Assembly (NCBI RefSeq): GCF_017873605.1
Contig: NZ_JAGGKI010000005.1
Span: 62,001-126,000, forward strand
Direction of reading: 5' to 3'
From: Paenibacillus lactis
Lineage (GTDB): Bacteria; Bacillota; Bacilli; Paenibacillales; Paenibacillaceae
DNA length: 64,000 nucleotides
Part shown: positions 25,111-36,135 of the stretch, in pieces
Layout of the letters: each line of letters begins with the position of its first letter
How positions within the stretch are numbered: position 1 is the stretch's first letter
Translations under genes and position numbers: made by a program
Notes under the pieces: model-generated
The model's input: the letters and a program-made list of their open reading frames with translations, nothing else
Told to the model about the DNA's origin: nothing
Databases searched by the model: none

Positions 25111-26181
25111 ATGACTCACACCAATGATGGCCGAATGCCGCTTCATCATACAGACCGCAGAAAAACCTTATGGTTTATCGTCCTGTTTATCATGATCGCG
25201 GCGGCAGGATTGACATATGTAAAATGGTGGCCGTATTACAATAAAGCCCTTAAAGCGATCGTAGATCACAGTATCGGCTCATCCATCCTGAACTTTCAAC
25301 CGGATAACACCTTACCGTCTTGGCAAGCGGCCTGGGACTATGCCGTCACCTACTTTAAAGCCGTATGGAAAGCCGCCGTGCTCGGCATTTTGCTGGGAAG
25401 CCTCGTGCAATCTCTGCTCCCGCAAGGCTGGCTTCTGCGCGTGCTGGGCAAATCCAGCTTCGGCAGCACAGCAATCGGAGGCCTGGCATCCATACCGGGC
25501 ATGATGTGCTCCTGCTGCGCGGCTCCAATCGCGGTCGGCTTGCGTAAGAAAAAGGTATCCGTCGGCTCGGCCCTCGCCTTCTGGATCGGCAATCCGACCA
25601 TTAACCCGGCTACACTCGTATTCATGACCTTTGTGCTGTCCTGGAAATTCACGCTGCTGCGGCTCGTGTTCGGGATCCTTCTGACCTTTGGTGTCAGCTA
25701 CCTGGCCAACCGGATCTCGAAGGAAGCAGCTCCTGTAGAGATCGACGCCGCGGAGCAGCCTGACGAGACCGACCATCGTCCGCTGTGGAAACGCTGGATG
25801 TCGAGCATCGCCGACATGGTCATCCGGGTCGTTCCCTCGTACTTCATTGCCGTGCTGCTGCTCGGAGCGCTGCAGGTGTGGATGTTCCCTCAGCTCGGTG
25901 AAGCTGCCGGCGGCGGCATATTGGCGATCATGTTCTTCGCCGTGATGGGCATGCTCTTCGTCATCCCGACGGCAGCGGAGATCCCGATCATCCAAGCCTT
26001 CATGGCGGCTGGACTTGGAGCGGGGCCTGCGGCGGCTCTTCTCTTGACGCTGCCGGCGATCAGTCTGCCGTCCTTGTTTATGGTAAGACGATCCTTCCCC
26101 CGCAAGGTGCTCTGGTTCGTGGCGGGCTCCGTCGTGATCCTGGGCATAGTCTGCGGATTGGCGGGCAAGCTGTTCCTATAG
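25111..26181 (+). CDS. DUF318/ArsP-type permease
   Basis: 356 aa with eight or more membrane segments. The two half-repeats each end in the family motif: GMMCSCCAAPIAVGLRKKKVS with FWIGNPTINPATL in the first half, and MGMLFVIPTAAEIPIIQAF in the second. The family (Pfam permease, formerly DUF318) includes ArsP-type organoarsenical exporters; the conserved Cys pair in MCSCC suggests metal or metalloid chemistry. The start ATG 25111 follows CGGAGG by 10 bases. Its divergence from selD-selU makes a selenium or sulfur role conceivable, but that is only context. Confidence 0.82.
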   Translation: MTHTNDGRMPLHHTDRRKTLWFIVLFIMIAAAGLTYVKWWPYYNKALKAIVDHSIGSSILNFQPDNTLPSWQAAWDYAVTYFKAVWKAAVLGILLGSLVQSLLPQGWLLRVLGKSSFGSTAIGGLASIPGMMCSCCAAPIAVGLRKKKVSVGSALAFWIGNPTINPATLVFMTFVLSWKFTLLRLVFGILLTFGVSYLANRISKEAAPVEIDAAEQPDETDHRPLWKRWMSSIADMVIRVVPSYFIAVLLLGALQVWMFPQLGEAAGGGILAIMFFAVMGMLFVIPTAAEIPIIQAFMAAGLGAGPAAALLLTLPAISLPSLFMVRRSFPRKVLWFVAGSVVILGIVCGLAGKLFL

Positions 26182-26310
26182 TTTAGGGGGCATTCCATCC
26201 CTGATTTCATATTTTTTATTTTTTCTTAAGGTAAAGCCCGGACATATCTGGTACAGTGGTTACAGAATGATCCAACATATTATTTGGAATCGAAGGGAGT
26301 CAATTACTGA

Positions 26311-27468
26311 ATGAAAGATAATGATTTGCAGCCAAATCTTCCGGGAGAGCCCGATGAGAAAAGCGGACAAGCCGAGGAGAATATTCAGCAAGAGAGCCAT
26401 TCCGGGGAGGATTTCCGCGACTCGGGCAGCTTGGATTTGTCCAAAGAGGATGACAAGGTTGGACTGATGATCCCGGATGATCAGCCTTCGCAAGAGGAAG
26501 CAGCCCCTTCCGGCGGCGGCGGAAACGGCAGCAAAGGATGGATGATCGCCTCCCTCGTACTCGCGGCGGCACTGATTGTCGTCCTCATCGTGCCTCCGTT
26601 TGCCAAAGGATCCGGTAACGAAGCAGTAGCGAATGTCAACGGTGTCAGCATTACGAAGGATCGGTTGTACGATGCGCTGGTGCAAGCCGGAGGACCACAA
26701 ACGCTTGACGGCATTATCCGAGATGAGCTGATTGATCAGGAGATGAACAAGAAGTCCCTCACCGTAACCGACGAAGAGGTAACGGCCGAGGTTGCCGCCC
26801 TCAAGGCAAGCTACCCATCGGAGGACCAGTTCAACATGGCGCTCATGCAGGCCGGCATGACGGAAGAGGATCTAAGCAAGCAAATGCGTGAGCAAGTGAA
26901 GCTCAAGAAGCTGCTTGGCGACAAAGTCAAAGTTACCGATGATGAAGTGAAGGAAATTTTTGAGCAGAACAAGGAAAGCTTCGCTACGCCTGAACAGGTG
27001 CGGGCTTCCCACATTCTGGTCGAAACGAAGGAAGAAGCCGACAAGATTTACAAGGAGCTGCAGGAAGGCGCAGACTTCGCTGCGATCGCCAAGGAGAAGA
27101 ACCAGGATGCAACGAAGGATACTGGCGGCGACCTGGACTTCTTCGGACGCGGCGAGATGGACCCTGCCTTTGAGGAAGCGGCATTCAAGCTGAAGAAGGG
27201 CGAGATCAGCCTGCCGGTTAGGAGCTCCTTCGGTTACCATATCATTAAGCTGACCGACCGCAAGGAAGCAACCAACCCGACCTTCGAGGAGAAGAAGGAA
27301 GAAATCCGCGGCCAGATGGTCAACCAAAAGGTGTATCAGGAGTCCCCGGCTTATATCCAGGAGCTTAAGGACAAAGCGAAAATCACCAACACGCTCGATA
27401 AAAGCTCTGCAGATGCCGAAGGCAAGGATACAGCAGCCGATGACACAGCAGCAACGCCGGCTAAATAA
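26311..27468 (+). CDS. Membrane-anchored PrsA-like peptidyl-prolyl isomerase
   Basis: 385 aa. A long acidic cytoplasmic N-terminus (1-75) leads into one membrane helix (WMIASLVLAAALIVVLIVPP, ~77-96), then a SurA/PrsA-like chaperone region and a parvulin domain (VRASHILVETKEEADKIYKEL ... GGDLDFFGRGEMDPAFEEAAF ... SSFGYHIIKLTDR) and a Ser/Thr/Ala-rich tail. It lacks the lipobox that normally anchors PrsA and uses a transmembrane helix instead. Such proteins fold exported proteins outside the membrane. AGGGAG precedes the ATG; a strong terminator follows. Confidence 0.9.
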   Translation: MKDNDLQPNLPGEPDEKSGQAEENIQQESHSGEDFRDSGSLDLSKEDDKVGLMIPDDQPSQEEAAPSGGGGNGSKGWMIASLVLAAALIVVLIVPPFAKGSGNEAVANVNGVSITKDRLYDALVQAGGPQTLDGIIRDELIDQEMNKKSLTVTDEEVTAEVAALKASYPSEDQFNMALMQAGMTEEDLSKQMREQVKLKKLLGDKVKVTDDEVKEIFEQNKESFATPEQVRASHILVETKEEADKIYKELQEGADFAAIAKEKNQDATKDTGGDLDFFGRGEMDPAFEEAAFKLKKGEISLPVRSSFGYHIIKLTDRKEATNPTFEEKKEEIRGQMVNQKVYQESPAYIQELKDKAKITNTLDKSSADAEGKDTAADDTAATPAK

Positions 27469-27524
27469 CACCAATAAAAGTCTTATCAGGAGGATTGCCC
27501 AAGCTAGGCCATCCCCTGCAAATA

Positions 27525-27555
27525 AAACCCTGTACCGAACGGTACAGGGTTTTTT
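27525..27555 (+). terminator. Intrinsic terminator of the PrsA-like gene
   Basis: AAACCCTGTACC (27525-27536), loop GAAC, GGTACAGGGTTT and T-run to 27555. Confidence 0.92.
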
Positions 27556-27648
27556 AGCGGCATTTCGAAAAAGTTCTTTAATCCCAGAATAAAACATGAT
27601 AAAATGTAAGCGTTATCAATAGTTGATCAAGGAAAAGGGGGAAGCAGA

Positions 27649-27996
27649 ATGACGAAGCGCGTATCGGAATCCCGCAACATGTATGAGGACTTCGTGGTGG
27701 AGACAGACATTCTGTTCTTTAAAACCGGATCGCACGGTTTGGTCAGCTTTCACGGCAGGAACTATAATATAAAAAAGAGAATGACTGCCGACAACATCAA
27801 TTCCCTGGTCTCGGGCAAACAATTCTACTATGTCGGAGGCAACTGTTACGTCAATATCGACAAGGTGACGGACGTCGAGCAAGGCATCGTATACTTCGGG
27901 GAGAAGGCTCCCTCCGCCAAGCATCTTCGAATCCCGAGATGGAAGCAGGAGCCGCTCAAGCGGCTGGTCGCCGAAGCGAGACAGCCGGTCCTGTAA
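27649..27996 (+). CDS. Stand-alone LytTR DNA-binding domain protein
   Basis: 115 aa. The body from ILFFKTGSHGLVSFHGRNYNI through QFYYVGGNCYVNIDKVTDVEQG follows the LytTR pattern, including the conserved F-x-x-x...NCYVNIDKV in place of the usual RxHRSYxVNxxxI. There is no receiver domain, so this is a single-domain regulator whose input signal is unknown. A GGGGGAA site precedes the ATG at 27649; it has its own terminator. Confidence 0.75.
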   Translation: MTKRVSESRNMYEDFVVETDILFFKTGSHGLVSFHGRNYNIKKRMTADNINSLVSGKQFYYVGGNCYVNIDKVTDVEQGIVYFGEKAPSAKHLRIPRWKQEPLKRLVAEARQPVL

Positions 27997-28027
27997 GACG
28001 ACGAGCTTACGCTCCTGTCCTACGCGC

Positions 28028-28066
28028 AAAGCACCCGCCTTCCTGTTATAGGAAAGCGGGTGCTTT
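28028..28066. terminator. Bidirectional hairpin terminator
   Basis: AAAGCACCCGC (28028-28038) and GCGGGTGCTTT (28056-28066) lie between convergent genes ending at 27996 and 28093. Confidence 0.85.
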
Positions 28067-28092
28067 TGTGCTATTAGGACCGCCGATTCATG

Positions 28093-29034
28093 TTACAGCT
28101 TCAGCTTTTTCAAATTGACGATGTAGAGGTTTTTCAAGGGCAGCGCCCCGTTCCGATACTTCCTCGCCCCGGACTCGAACAGGACATACAGATCGTTGCC
28201 GCGGAGCGCGATATTCTCGGACATCGGCGGCATCGCCAGCGGTGTCGCCGCCGGCTTGCCCGAGGTCCCGCGGGTATAAATCAGGAGCGTGCTTGCGTTG
28301 TTGCGGCCGCATGACTGGCTGTACAGCACCCGCGATTTGGTCACCACCGCTCCCTGCACCCTGTCCGGTGTCGTCCAGGTGTAAGATGGCTTGCGGCCAG
28401 GCGGCAACAGATCGCTGCCAGTCAGCTTATACCCCCGCAGCTTGCCCTTTGGTCCCGGGGCGCACTGCTTCTTCCCGATATCTTCTCCGTCCATATATTC
28501 GCCTACCCACAGAACCCCATCAGCATAGGTTGCATAGGAGGCTTTATGTCCGAGCGAATATTTGCTCATGACGATATTGCTGTAATCCTTCTTGCTGCTG
28601 AGCGTGCTTAGCGGAATGCGGTAGACATTTTTACCCGATGCGATCCACAGATGCTTCTTGCTTACCGCAAGTCCGCCAACATGTCCGGTATGCTTCTTGC
28701 CTCCGCTCTCATATAAATAAAGCGTCTTGATCCGTTTATTCGTTTTGCTGTTTGTGATCGAGATGGAGCTGGCTTGATTTTTGTTTTTGTTGCCCCAGTA
28801 ATGGGATATGATAATCCAGTTTTTGCTTGGCACGAGCGCCAGCCCCTGAGGCACCCACTCCTTGTTTCCGCTCAGCCCCGGGGTCGGCGCTCCCTTTCTG
28901 CTGACATCGAAAAACTTCTTGTATTTGGAGGCCGCATCAGCTTTCCCGGATGCCGTAAGCCCGCTCATCCCGAGCAGCAGCACCGCGCATAACATCGTGA
29001 GTGTAAACCGCTTTATCGCTCGAAGCATGGTCAT
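28093..29034 (-). CDS. Secreted protein of unknown function, propeller-like
   Basis: 313 aa with a signal peptide (FTLTMLCAVLLLGMSGLTASGKADA) and a lysine-rich, Trp/Tyr-containing mature part. Repeated strands such as GLALVPSKNWIIISHYWG, GGLAVSKKHLWIASG and GVLWVGEYMDGED look like blades of a beta-propeller, and VYRIPLSTL recurs in such folds. No catalytic motif is recognised. It is divergent from the YwaF-like gene. Start at 29034 is six bases before an in-frame ATG at 29028. Confidence 0.65.
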   Translation of the reverse strand: MTMLRAIKRFTLTMLCAVLLLGMSGLTASGKADAASKYKKFFDVSRKGAPTPGLSGNKEWVPQGLALVPSKNWIIISHYWGNKNKNQASSISITNSKTNKRIKTLYLYESGGKKHTGHVGGLAVSKKHLWIASGKNVYRIPLSTLSSKKDYSNIVMSKYSLGHKASYATYADGVLWVGEYMDGEDIGKKQCAPGPKGKLRGYKLTGSDLLPPGRKPSYTWTTPDRVQGAVVTKSRVLYSQSCGRNNASTLLIYTRGTSGKPAATPLAMPPMSENIALRGNDLYVLFESGARKYRNGALPLKNLYIVNLKKLKL

Positions 29035-29184
29035 CCAACACCAGCCTTTCTTTCAAAATGTAAGGATGATAATATTTAGATACTACGTTTTCGGAAAGGA
29101 TGTTATGTCATCGAAACGATCTTTGATCCGGACGTCTCACAATCCTTTGCCGCCTTCTCCCCCTGGCACTTCGTCGCTATCGGG

Positions 29185-29874
29185 ATGCTGGCCGGCCTCG
29201 GACTGCTGCTGTTTCTGTTCCGGTACAGGATTCGAAGCCGTCCTTGGCTTCGGCAAGGGGTACGGATCGGCCTGTTGGCTGCATTGGTATTGCCTGAAGC
29301 AGCCCTTCATGTTTGGTACGGCGTCACCGGGATATGGGATCCGGCCACGTCCCTGCCGCTTGAGCTCTGCAGCCTTACATTATTTCTATCAGCTGCAGTG
29401 CTGCTAACGGATTCGGCAAAGCTGTATCCGCTCGTCTATTTTGCAGGCATCGGCGGGGCGCTTCAGGCCATTCTGACGCCCAATCTCGATTATCCATTCC
29501 CGCATTTCCGCTTCTTTCATTTCTTTATCGTCCATATAGCCATTATCTTAACGGCACTGTATATGACTTGGATTCGCGGATACCGTCCGACCTGGAAATC
29601 GATCGGCCACACCATGCTGTTCCTGAACGCCGCTGCACTTGTGGTCGGACTGGCAAATGCAGCGCTGGGGTCCAACTACATGTTTTTGATGCATAAGCCG
29701 AATACCCCTTCCCTGCTTGATCTCCTAGGGCCGCATCCCTATTACATTCTCGCAGAGGAGCTCATTGCGCTGTGCCTGTTTGTCGTCATGCATATTGCGT
29801 TCTTTGCCATTCCGGAGCGCGTGCGGAAAAGACGGAGCCAGGCTAACCCATCCTCTTTCAGCTTGAAAGGGTAG
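29185..29874 (+). CDS. YwaF-like (TIGR02206) integral membrane protein
   Basis: 229 aa from ATG 29185, with about six or seven membrane helices, ending in a basic tail. The family core GIWDPATSLPLELCSLTLFL, GIGGALQAILTPNLDYPFPHFRFFHFFIVH and the conserved N-terminal WH motif identify it. However the family N-terminus (FDPDVSQSFAAFSPWHFVAIG) is encoded in frame upstream, after the TAG at 29077, where no ATG, GTG or TTG exists. A Shine-Dalgarno AAAGGA precedes an ATC codon at 29110. Either a rare ATC start or an error/frameshift at the 5' end is likely. Confidence 0.75.
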   Translation: MLAGLGLLLFLFRYRIRSRPWLRQGVRIGLLAALVLPEAALHVWYGVTGIWDPATSLPLELCSLTLFLSAAVLLTDSAKLYPLVYFAGIGGALQAILTPNLDYPFPHFRFFHFFIVHIAIILTALYMTWIRGYRPTWKSIGHTMLFLNAAALVVGLANAALGSNYMFLMHKPNTPSLLDLLGPHPYYILAEELIALCLFVVMHIAFFAIPERVRKRRSQANPSSFSLKG

Positions 29875-29947
29875 CCTCAAGCGGTGACGCTGCTGCTGCC
29901 CGACGATTATCGCGGGACTCGGACAACGCGCCATATTGGCCAGCTGT

Positions 29948-30005
29948 AAAAAAAGCGTACGGACATGTCAACCCGTAAACCGGGTGGTTCCAATACGCTT
30001 TTTTT
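29948..30005. terminator. Bidirectional intrinsic terminator
   Basis: AAAAAAAGCGTA (29948-29959) pairs with TACGCTTTTTTT (29994-30005) around an inner ACCCG/CGGGT hairpin, between convergent genes. Confidence 0.8.
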
Positions 30006-30028
30006 CACTCGATTGAAAGTCTTGTCGA

Positions 30029-31021
30029 TCAGTTCTTCATGTATAAGCGCGAGGTGGATTCCCAGATCTCGCCCGGCGCCAGCCCGAACAGGCCGATTTC
30101 GTCGGCCGGCAGATCCACATTCGGCGCGTTGACGAGGTTGACCTGCGGCTCCGGACAGAAAAACTTCCCACATGCCTTGTTGTTCCAAACCATCCACTGC
30201 TTATAGGAAGTGCCTACATCGTATACGAATGTTTTGCCGATGCGCGTATCGGTCAGCTCCATGCGGTTTCTCCCGTTTTGCTGAGCAGCCGTATAATGAT
30301 TGTCCATCTCGGCAAAATACGGGCTGACTCCATCGCCGCGGAGCTTCTCCTCGTCCGGAGTCAGCGGCTGGAAGCGACCGGTCGGCAGCATGCGTTCATT
30401 GAGCTCCCAACGCTCGCCGATGGTCATGCGGACAACCACATCGTCTGCCGTGCTCCCTGGCGCAAACGGCGCCATGATCGCTGTATGGAAGGCGAGCAGG
30501 CAAGGCATGTCGCTGTCGCCTTCGTTGCGAATCAAGACATGCTGGGACAGACCGTCTTGATTAAGCGTGTAGCGCAGACGGAAGGTGAAGCGGTGAGGCA
30601 GCATCGCATATACCGGATGGTCTTCATCGACCTTGACCGATACGACGACATAGCTGCCCGCTTCCGTGCTGCCATACTCCTCGACCCACCACGGAGTCGT
30701 ATGTAAAAAGCCATGCAGATGATTGCCCGTTGCCTCCTCATTCACCGGAAACTGATAGGTCTTGCCTTTCCATGGGAACCGTCCGTCCTCATAGCGGTTT
30801 GGCGGAAACAGGACAGGGATTCCGTGTACGCCGGGATTCTCCTTGAACGACTCCATTTCGTCCGCTTCCGGCTCCCGCAGAAACCGGTAACCGCTTTCGA
30901 TATCCCGGTAGGCTATAAGATTACCGCCGACTGCGGGCAAAATTGCCGCTTCATAAGGGCCGTGCTGCAGCCATACCGCAGGCTCGCCGTGGAACGTGCC
31001 TTCATACGCTTTGTGGTTCAT
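30029..31021 (-). CDS. Aldose 1-epimerase family protein
   Basis: 330 aa. The galactose-mutarotase fold is indicated by NPGVHGIPVLFPPNRYEDGRF, GNHLHGFLH with the catalytic-type histidine, LLAFHTAIMAPF with the second histidine, and CPEPQVNLVNAPN near the end. It would interconvert sugar anomers or modify a related sugar; the precise substrate is not evident. GAGGAGAG precedes the ATG. It is a single gene between two terminators. Confidence 0.85.
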   Translation of the reverse strand: MNHKAYEGTFHGEPAVWLQHGPYEAAILPAVGGNLIAYRDIESGYRFLREPEADEMESFKENPGVHGIPVLFPPNRYEDGRFPWKGKTYQFPVNEEATGNHLHGFLHTTPWWVEEYGSTEAGSYVVVSVKVDEDHPVYAMLPHRFTFRLRYTLNQDGLSQHVLIRNEGDSDMPCLLAFHTAIMAPFAPGSTADDVVVRMTIGERWELNERMLPTGRFQPLTPDEEKLRGDGVSPYFAEMDNHYTAAQQNGRNRMELTDTRIGKTFVYDVGTSYKQWMVWNNKACGKFFCPEPQVNLVNAPNVDLPADEIGLFGLAPGEIWESTSRLYMKN

Positions 31022-31100
31022 CGGTTGATCTCTCCTCTCATATTTGACGACGTATATAGAATATCACACCGATGCCCATGCTTCTATAACTTGACCGATC

Positions 31101-31141
31101 AAAACAAGACCAACTCCCGCTTCACGCGCCCGGGAGCTGGT
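31101..31141 (-). terminator. Intrinsic terminator of glpD
   Basis: ACCAACTCCCG (31109-31119) pairs with CGGGAGCTGGT (31131-31141, G-U tolerant on the minus strand), followed there by a T-rich run. Confidence 0.75.
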
Positions 31142-31159
31142 TGAACATTAGGGATGGAT

Positions 31160-32896
31160 TCAGGATGACAGCTTGCTTGCAGAAGCCGCCGCGGCTTCCA
31201 GCCCGCTCTCCTCGGAAGGTGCGGCATGCTCCGCCCTGGCAAGCTCCTCTTGCAGCTCTAAAGTGTACATCTCCTTCTCATCATTGCTCCAGCCGAGTAA
31301 CGAAGCCATATAATCGATGACCGGCTCCTTCCATCTCTTGGTCCATTCGATATTGAACAGCAATGAACCTGTCCGGCGGATAAAGAAGTCGACCGGCTTC
31401 ACGGCCATTTCGTGCTCGATCGCATACCGCAGCGGAACGAGCACCGACAGCGGCAGCGCCTCCGCTTCCTCCTGTGCTCCCGTGCCCGCGGCTTCCTCCC
31501 CTGCCAAGCGGAACAATTCTGCCACATTGGAGCCGTACATTTTCGCCCACTGCTCTGCAAGCTTCCGTTCAATCCCAAGCGCCGCGCCCTGATCGGCTTG
31601 AATGCGCACATAATCCGGGAATTGAGCGGAACCGCCAACCTTGCCGCCGGATATCGGAAGCTCACGGGTTATGCCGGCGCCGTAAGACTTGCCGCCTCTC
31701 TCTTGAAGACGCTTTGCAACAAGGTCGACGACGGTTTCCGCCATCTTCCGGTAGCCGGTCAGCTTGCCGCCCGCAATCGTAATAAGCCCCGACGGAGATT
31801 CCCAGATCTCATCCTTGCGGGATATTTCCGAAGGGCTTTTGCCTTCTTCCAGAATGAGCGGCCGAACGCCGGCCCAGCCTGACTCTACGTCGGACGGAGA
31901 CAGCTTGATGTCCGGGAACATATATGATATCGCCTTAAGGATGTAATCCCGGTCCTGGATTGTAATGAACGGCCGTGCGGGATCAGCTTTATATACCGTA
32001 TCCGTAGTCCCGACGTATGTCTTTCCATCCCTTGGAATCGCAAACACCATCCGTCCGTCCGGCGTATCGAAGTATACGGCTTGACGAAGCGGGAACTTCG
32101 ATTGATCGATCACCAGATGCACGCCTTTGGTCAGCTGCAGCATTTTTCCTTTCTTGGATTTATCCATTTCCCGCACGCGGTCGACCCACGGCCCCGATGC
32201 ATTCACAATCTGACTGCCGGTCACCTGCCGAACCTCACCATCGAGCATGTCTCTGGCCGTGACGCCGGTAATGCGTCCGTTCGCATCGTAATTCAGCGAT
32301 TCGGCCTTTACATAATTGAACACGTTCGCGCCTCTGGCCGCCGCTTCCTTCATGACTTCCAGCGTCAGTCTGGCGTCATCCGTCCGGTATTCCACGTAAT
32401 ATCCGCCGCCCTTCAAGCCGTCCCGCTTGAGGAGAGGCTCCCTCTTCAGCGTCTCCTCCGAGGAGAGCATCGAGCGCCGCTCTCCCCGCTTGACGCCGGC
32501 GAGGAAATCATACACCATCAGCCCGATCGACGTGCTGAATTTGCCGAACGTGCCGCCTTGGTGAATCGGAAGCAGCATCCATTCCGGCGTCGTGACATGG
32601 GGACCGTTCTCATAAACCACCGCTCGTTCCTTGCCGACCTCGGCTACCATTCCGACCTCGAACTGCTTCAGATAACGAAGCCCGCCGTGCACCAGCTTGG
32701 TCGAACGGCTGCTCGTGCCGGATGCAAAATCCTGCATTTCCAGCAGCAGCACTGACATGCCGCGGGTTGCTGCATCGAGCGCGATGCCTGCTCCCGTAAT
32801 TCCTCCGCCAATGACGATTAATTCGTAATGCGTGGTATCCATCTCCCGGAATCGCTTCTTGCGGTCCAGGCTTGAAAATGTCCGTAAATGCTTCAC
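31160..32896 (-). CDS. glpD: Aerobic glycerol-3-phosphate dehydrogenase
   Basis: 578 aa flavoprotein. FAD-binding [19 protein letters not shown] at 28-46, [18 protein letters not shown] is the family signature, and [10 protein letters not shown] the substrate region; the C-terminal DAO_C part includes [24 protein letters not shown]. It oxidises glycerol-3-phosphate to dihydroxyacetone phosphate at the membrane, passing electrons to the quinone pool. It has its own promoter and a terminator leader (32985-33050) separating it from glpK, which is the classic GlpP-dependent antitermination arrangement. Confidence 0.97.
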   Translation of the reverse strand: MKHLRTFSSLDRKKRFREMDTTHYELIVIGGGITGAGIALDAATRGMSVLLLEMQDFASGTSSRSTKLVHGGLRYLKQFEVGMVAEVGKERAVVYENGPHVTTPEWMLLPIHQGGTFGKFSTSIGLMVYDFLAGVKRGERRSMLSSEETLKREPLLKRDGLKGGGYYVEYRTDDARLTLEVMKEAAARGANVFNYVKAESLNYDANGRITGVTARDMLDGEVRQVTGSQIVNASGPWVDRVREMDKSKKGKMLQLTKGVHLVIDQSKFPLRQAVYFDTPDGRMVFAIPRDGKTYVGTTDTVYKADPARPFITIQDRDYILKAISYMFPDIKLSPSDVESGWAGVRPLILEEGKSPSEISRKDEIWESPSGLITIAGGKLTGYRKMAETVVDLVAKRLQERGGKSYGAGITRELPISGGKVGGSAQFPDYVRIQADQGAALGIERKLAEQWAKMYGSNVAELFRLAGEEAAGTGAQEEAEALPLSVLVPLRYAIEHEMAVKPVDFFIRRTGSLLFNIEWTKRWKEPVIDYMASLLGWSNDEKEMYTLELQEELARAEHAAPSEESGLEAAAASASKLSS

Positions 32897-32984
32897 AACT
32901 GATCCCTCCCTGTATGTTTTACCCGAGCTCTATATACCCTAAATTCCTGAATTCCTAATATCTAGAGGCGACTAAAAAGACAAC

Positions 32985-33050
32985 AAAAAAGAGACCACAA
33001 ACACACAACGATATCCCCGTCTGCCGGGTTTTTGTGTGTCCAGTGGTCTC
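32985..33050 (-). promoter_or_regulatory. glpD leader terminator / antiterminator
   Basis: In the minus-strand leader GAGACCAC and GTGGTCTC close a hairpin (33050-32991), extended by ACACACA/TGTGTGT, followed by six T. In Bacillus glpD the corresponding terminator is overcome by GlpP with glycerol-3-phosphate. No glpP gene lies in the window. Confidence 0.7.
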
Positions 33051-33084
33051 TCCAAGTCTCCAGACATGTATTCACTTAATATTT

Positions 33085-34620
<1,536 letters not shown>

Positions 34621-34657
34621 TCATGTACCCCAAGATTACGTGCTGATGGAAACGTTG

Positions 34658-35878
34658 TCAAATCGAAGATTCGATCAGCGAGAAGCCGAACAGATCTTGC
34701 AGCAGGACGGCCGCTGCGCCGATCAGCTTGTCGTCACCGCCCAGCGAGGCGAGCCCGAATACCATGTCATTCGCGAGGATCGGCATGGCATGCCGGCCAA
34801 TATAGTTGCGAACCATCGCCAGCAGCTCCTCGTTCCCCAAAGCCATTTCTCCTCCGAGAATAAGCGCCTCCGGATTAAACATATTCACAAGGTTCACGAT
34901 GCCCGCACCCAGATGCTCCGCCACCTCCTCGTTAATCGAGATCGCCAGGCGGTCACCGCGCCGAAGCGCCTCCTTGTACATCGAAGGGTCAATTTTTGCA
35001 TAGTCGCCGCCGCTTAGCTCCTGGATCAAGGTCGGCCGCCCCGTAGCGATCGCCGTTATGATGCGGGAATAGATCGCCACCCAGCTGATGCTGGTATCCA
35101 GGCAGCCGATATTTCCGCATTCGCAGCGGATGCCGTTCCAGTTCACGCTGGTATGGCCGAACTCCCCCGCTCCTCCATGCTTGCCGCGAAGCAGGGTATC
35201 GTTAATGAGAATCCCGGATCCGAGGCCATCGCCGATCGAAATGTAAATCAGGTTGGAGTAGGCATAATTGCCGAACCGCCGCTCAGCCAGAGCCACCGAG
35301 TTCATATCGTTCTCTACCCATACCCGTAAACCGTACTGCTCCTCCATGATCCGTTTCAGCGGGACGTTCTCCATCCGCAGCTTGGTGTTGTAGTAGACGA
35401 CGCCCTGAGTATCGCTGACGATTCCGGGCACGGTAACGGATAGGCCAACGCATTGTCCTCCGCCGCCGTAGGATCGGATAAAATCATCCGTAAGCTGCAG
35501 GAGCCGCTCAACGAGCTCTTTTCCCTGAAGTCCGTCGATCGGAAAAGTGGCCTTTTTCAATATGCTCGCTTCCAGGTTCATCGCCGCCAGAATGATGAGG
35601 GAATTCGTGATCGCAACCGCAAACAGATAGTGGTTATTGGGATTGAATTGAAGCAGGATCGGCTTTCTGCCCCCGCTGGAGGAGCCGGTTCCGATTTCAA
35701 CGACGTAGCCGTCCTTGATTAATTCCTGCACGGCGGACGCCACCGTTGAAGGACTGATGTTGTTCTTCTTGGCCAGGTCGATCCGGGAGATCGGACCCTC
35801 CGTCCTTATCTTGTTTAGCACCTTGGACCGATTCAGCGCCTGGATCAGCTTGTGGTCGCCTTTTTTCATATTGTTCAA
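34658..35878 (-). CDS. ROK-family transcriptional repressor
   Basis: 406 aa. An N-terminal winged helix (GPISRIDLAKKNNISPSTVASAVQELIKDG, ~28-58) precedes the ROK sugar-kinase-like domain with the ATP-site-like DMNSVALAERR, GHxS-type GEFGHTSVNW and the zinc motif CECGNIGCLDT. Such NagC/XylR relatives repress a sugar operon until a ligand binds. It is divergent from the ABC/oxidoreductase operon at 36310 and is its likely regulator. The frame opens with TTG 35878; an ATG at 35869 is the alternative. Confidence 0.9.
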   Translation of the reverse strand: MNNMKKGDHKLIQALNRSKVLNKIRTEGPISRIDLAKKNNISPSTVASAVQELIKDGYVVEIGTGSSSGGRKPILLQFNPNNHYLFAVAITNSLIILAAMNLEASILKKATFPIDGLQGKELVERLLQLTDDFIRSYGGGGQCVGLSVTVPGIVSDTQGVVYYNTKLRMENVPLKRIMEEQYGLRVWVENDMNSVALAERRFGNYAYSNLIYISIGDGLGSGILINDTLLRGKHGGAGEFGHTSVNWNGIRCECGNIGCLDTSISWVAIYSRIITAIATGRPTLIQELSGGDYAKIDPSMYKEALRRGDRLAISINEEVAEHLGAGIVNLVNMFNPEALILGGEMALGNEELLAMVRNYIGRHAMPILANDMVFGLASLGGDDKLIGAAAVLLQDLFGFSLIESSI

Positions 35879-36074
35879 GCAAGTTCAACCTTTCTTTCGT
35901 TTCATCATCGCTTCGTTCCCGGTTGGTACCCTGGGAGCTGGCGGATCAAGCGCTAGTTACACTATACCATTTCGGGGAATCTGTTATAAACTTATTCCAT
36001 TAACGAAAATAACTCAAGTTCCACAGGTGCAGCAGCGACATCATAAAATGTGAAAAAAATAATTTAAAACAAAA

Positions 36075-36088
36075 TGAAACCGCTGTCT
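36075..36088 (+). promoter_or_regulatory. Weak cre-like site
   Basis: TGAAACCGCTGTCT matches the catabolite-responsive element consensus TGWAARCGNTWNCA with three mismatches and abuts the -35 box of the promoter at 36088, a position where CcpA could repress. Confidence 0.3.
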
Positions 36089-36116
36089 TGAAATATTTTG
36101 AATCAAAATATATAAT
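36088..36116 (+). promoter_or_regulatory. Sigma-A promoter of the ABC/Gfo-Idh-MocA operon
   Basis: TTGAAA (36088-36093), 17 nt, TATAAT (36111-36116). The leader to the first gene is about 185 nt and contains the inverted operators. Confidence 0.7.
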
Positions 36117-36135
36117 CTTTCGCAACAGAAGCATC

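Noticed and set aside
25312..25995. Minus-strand 227-codon frame opposite the permease
   Set aside because: Antisense shadow of a certain membrane-protein gene; no ribosome binding site.
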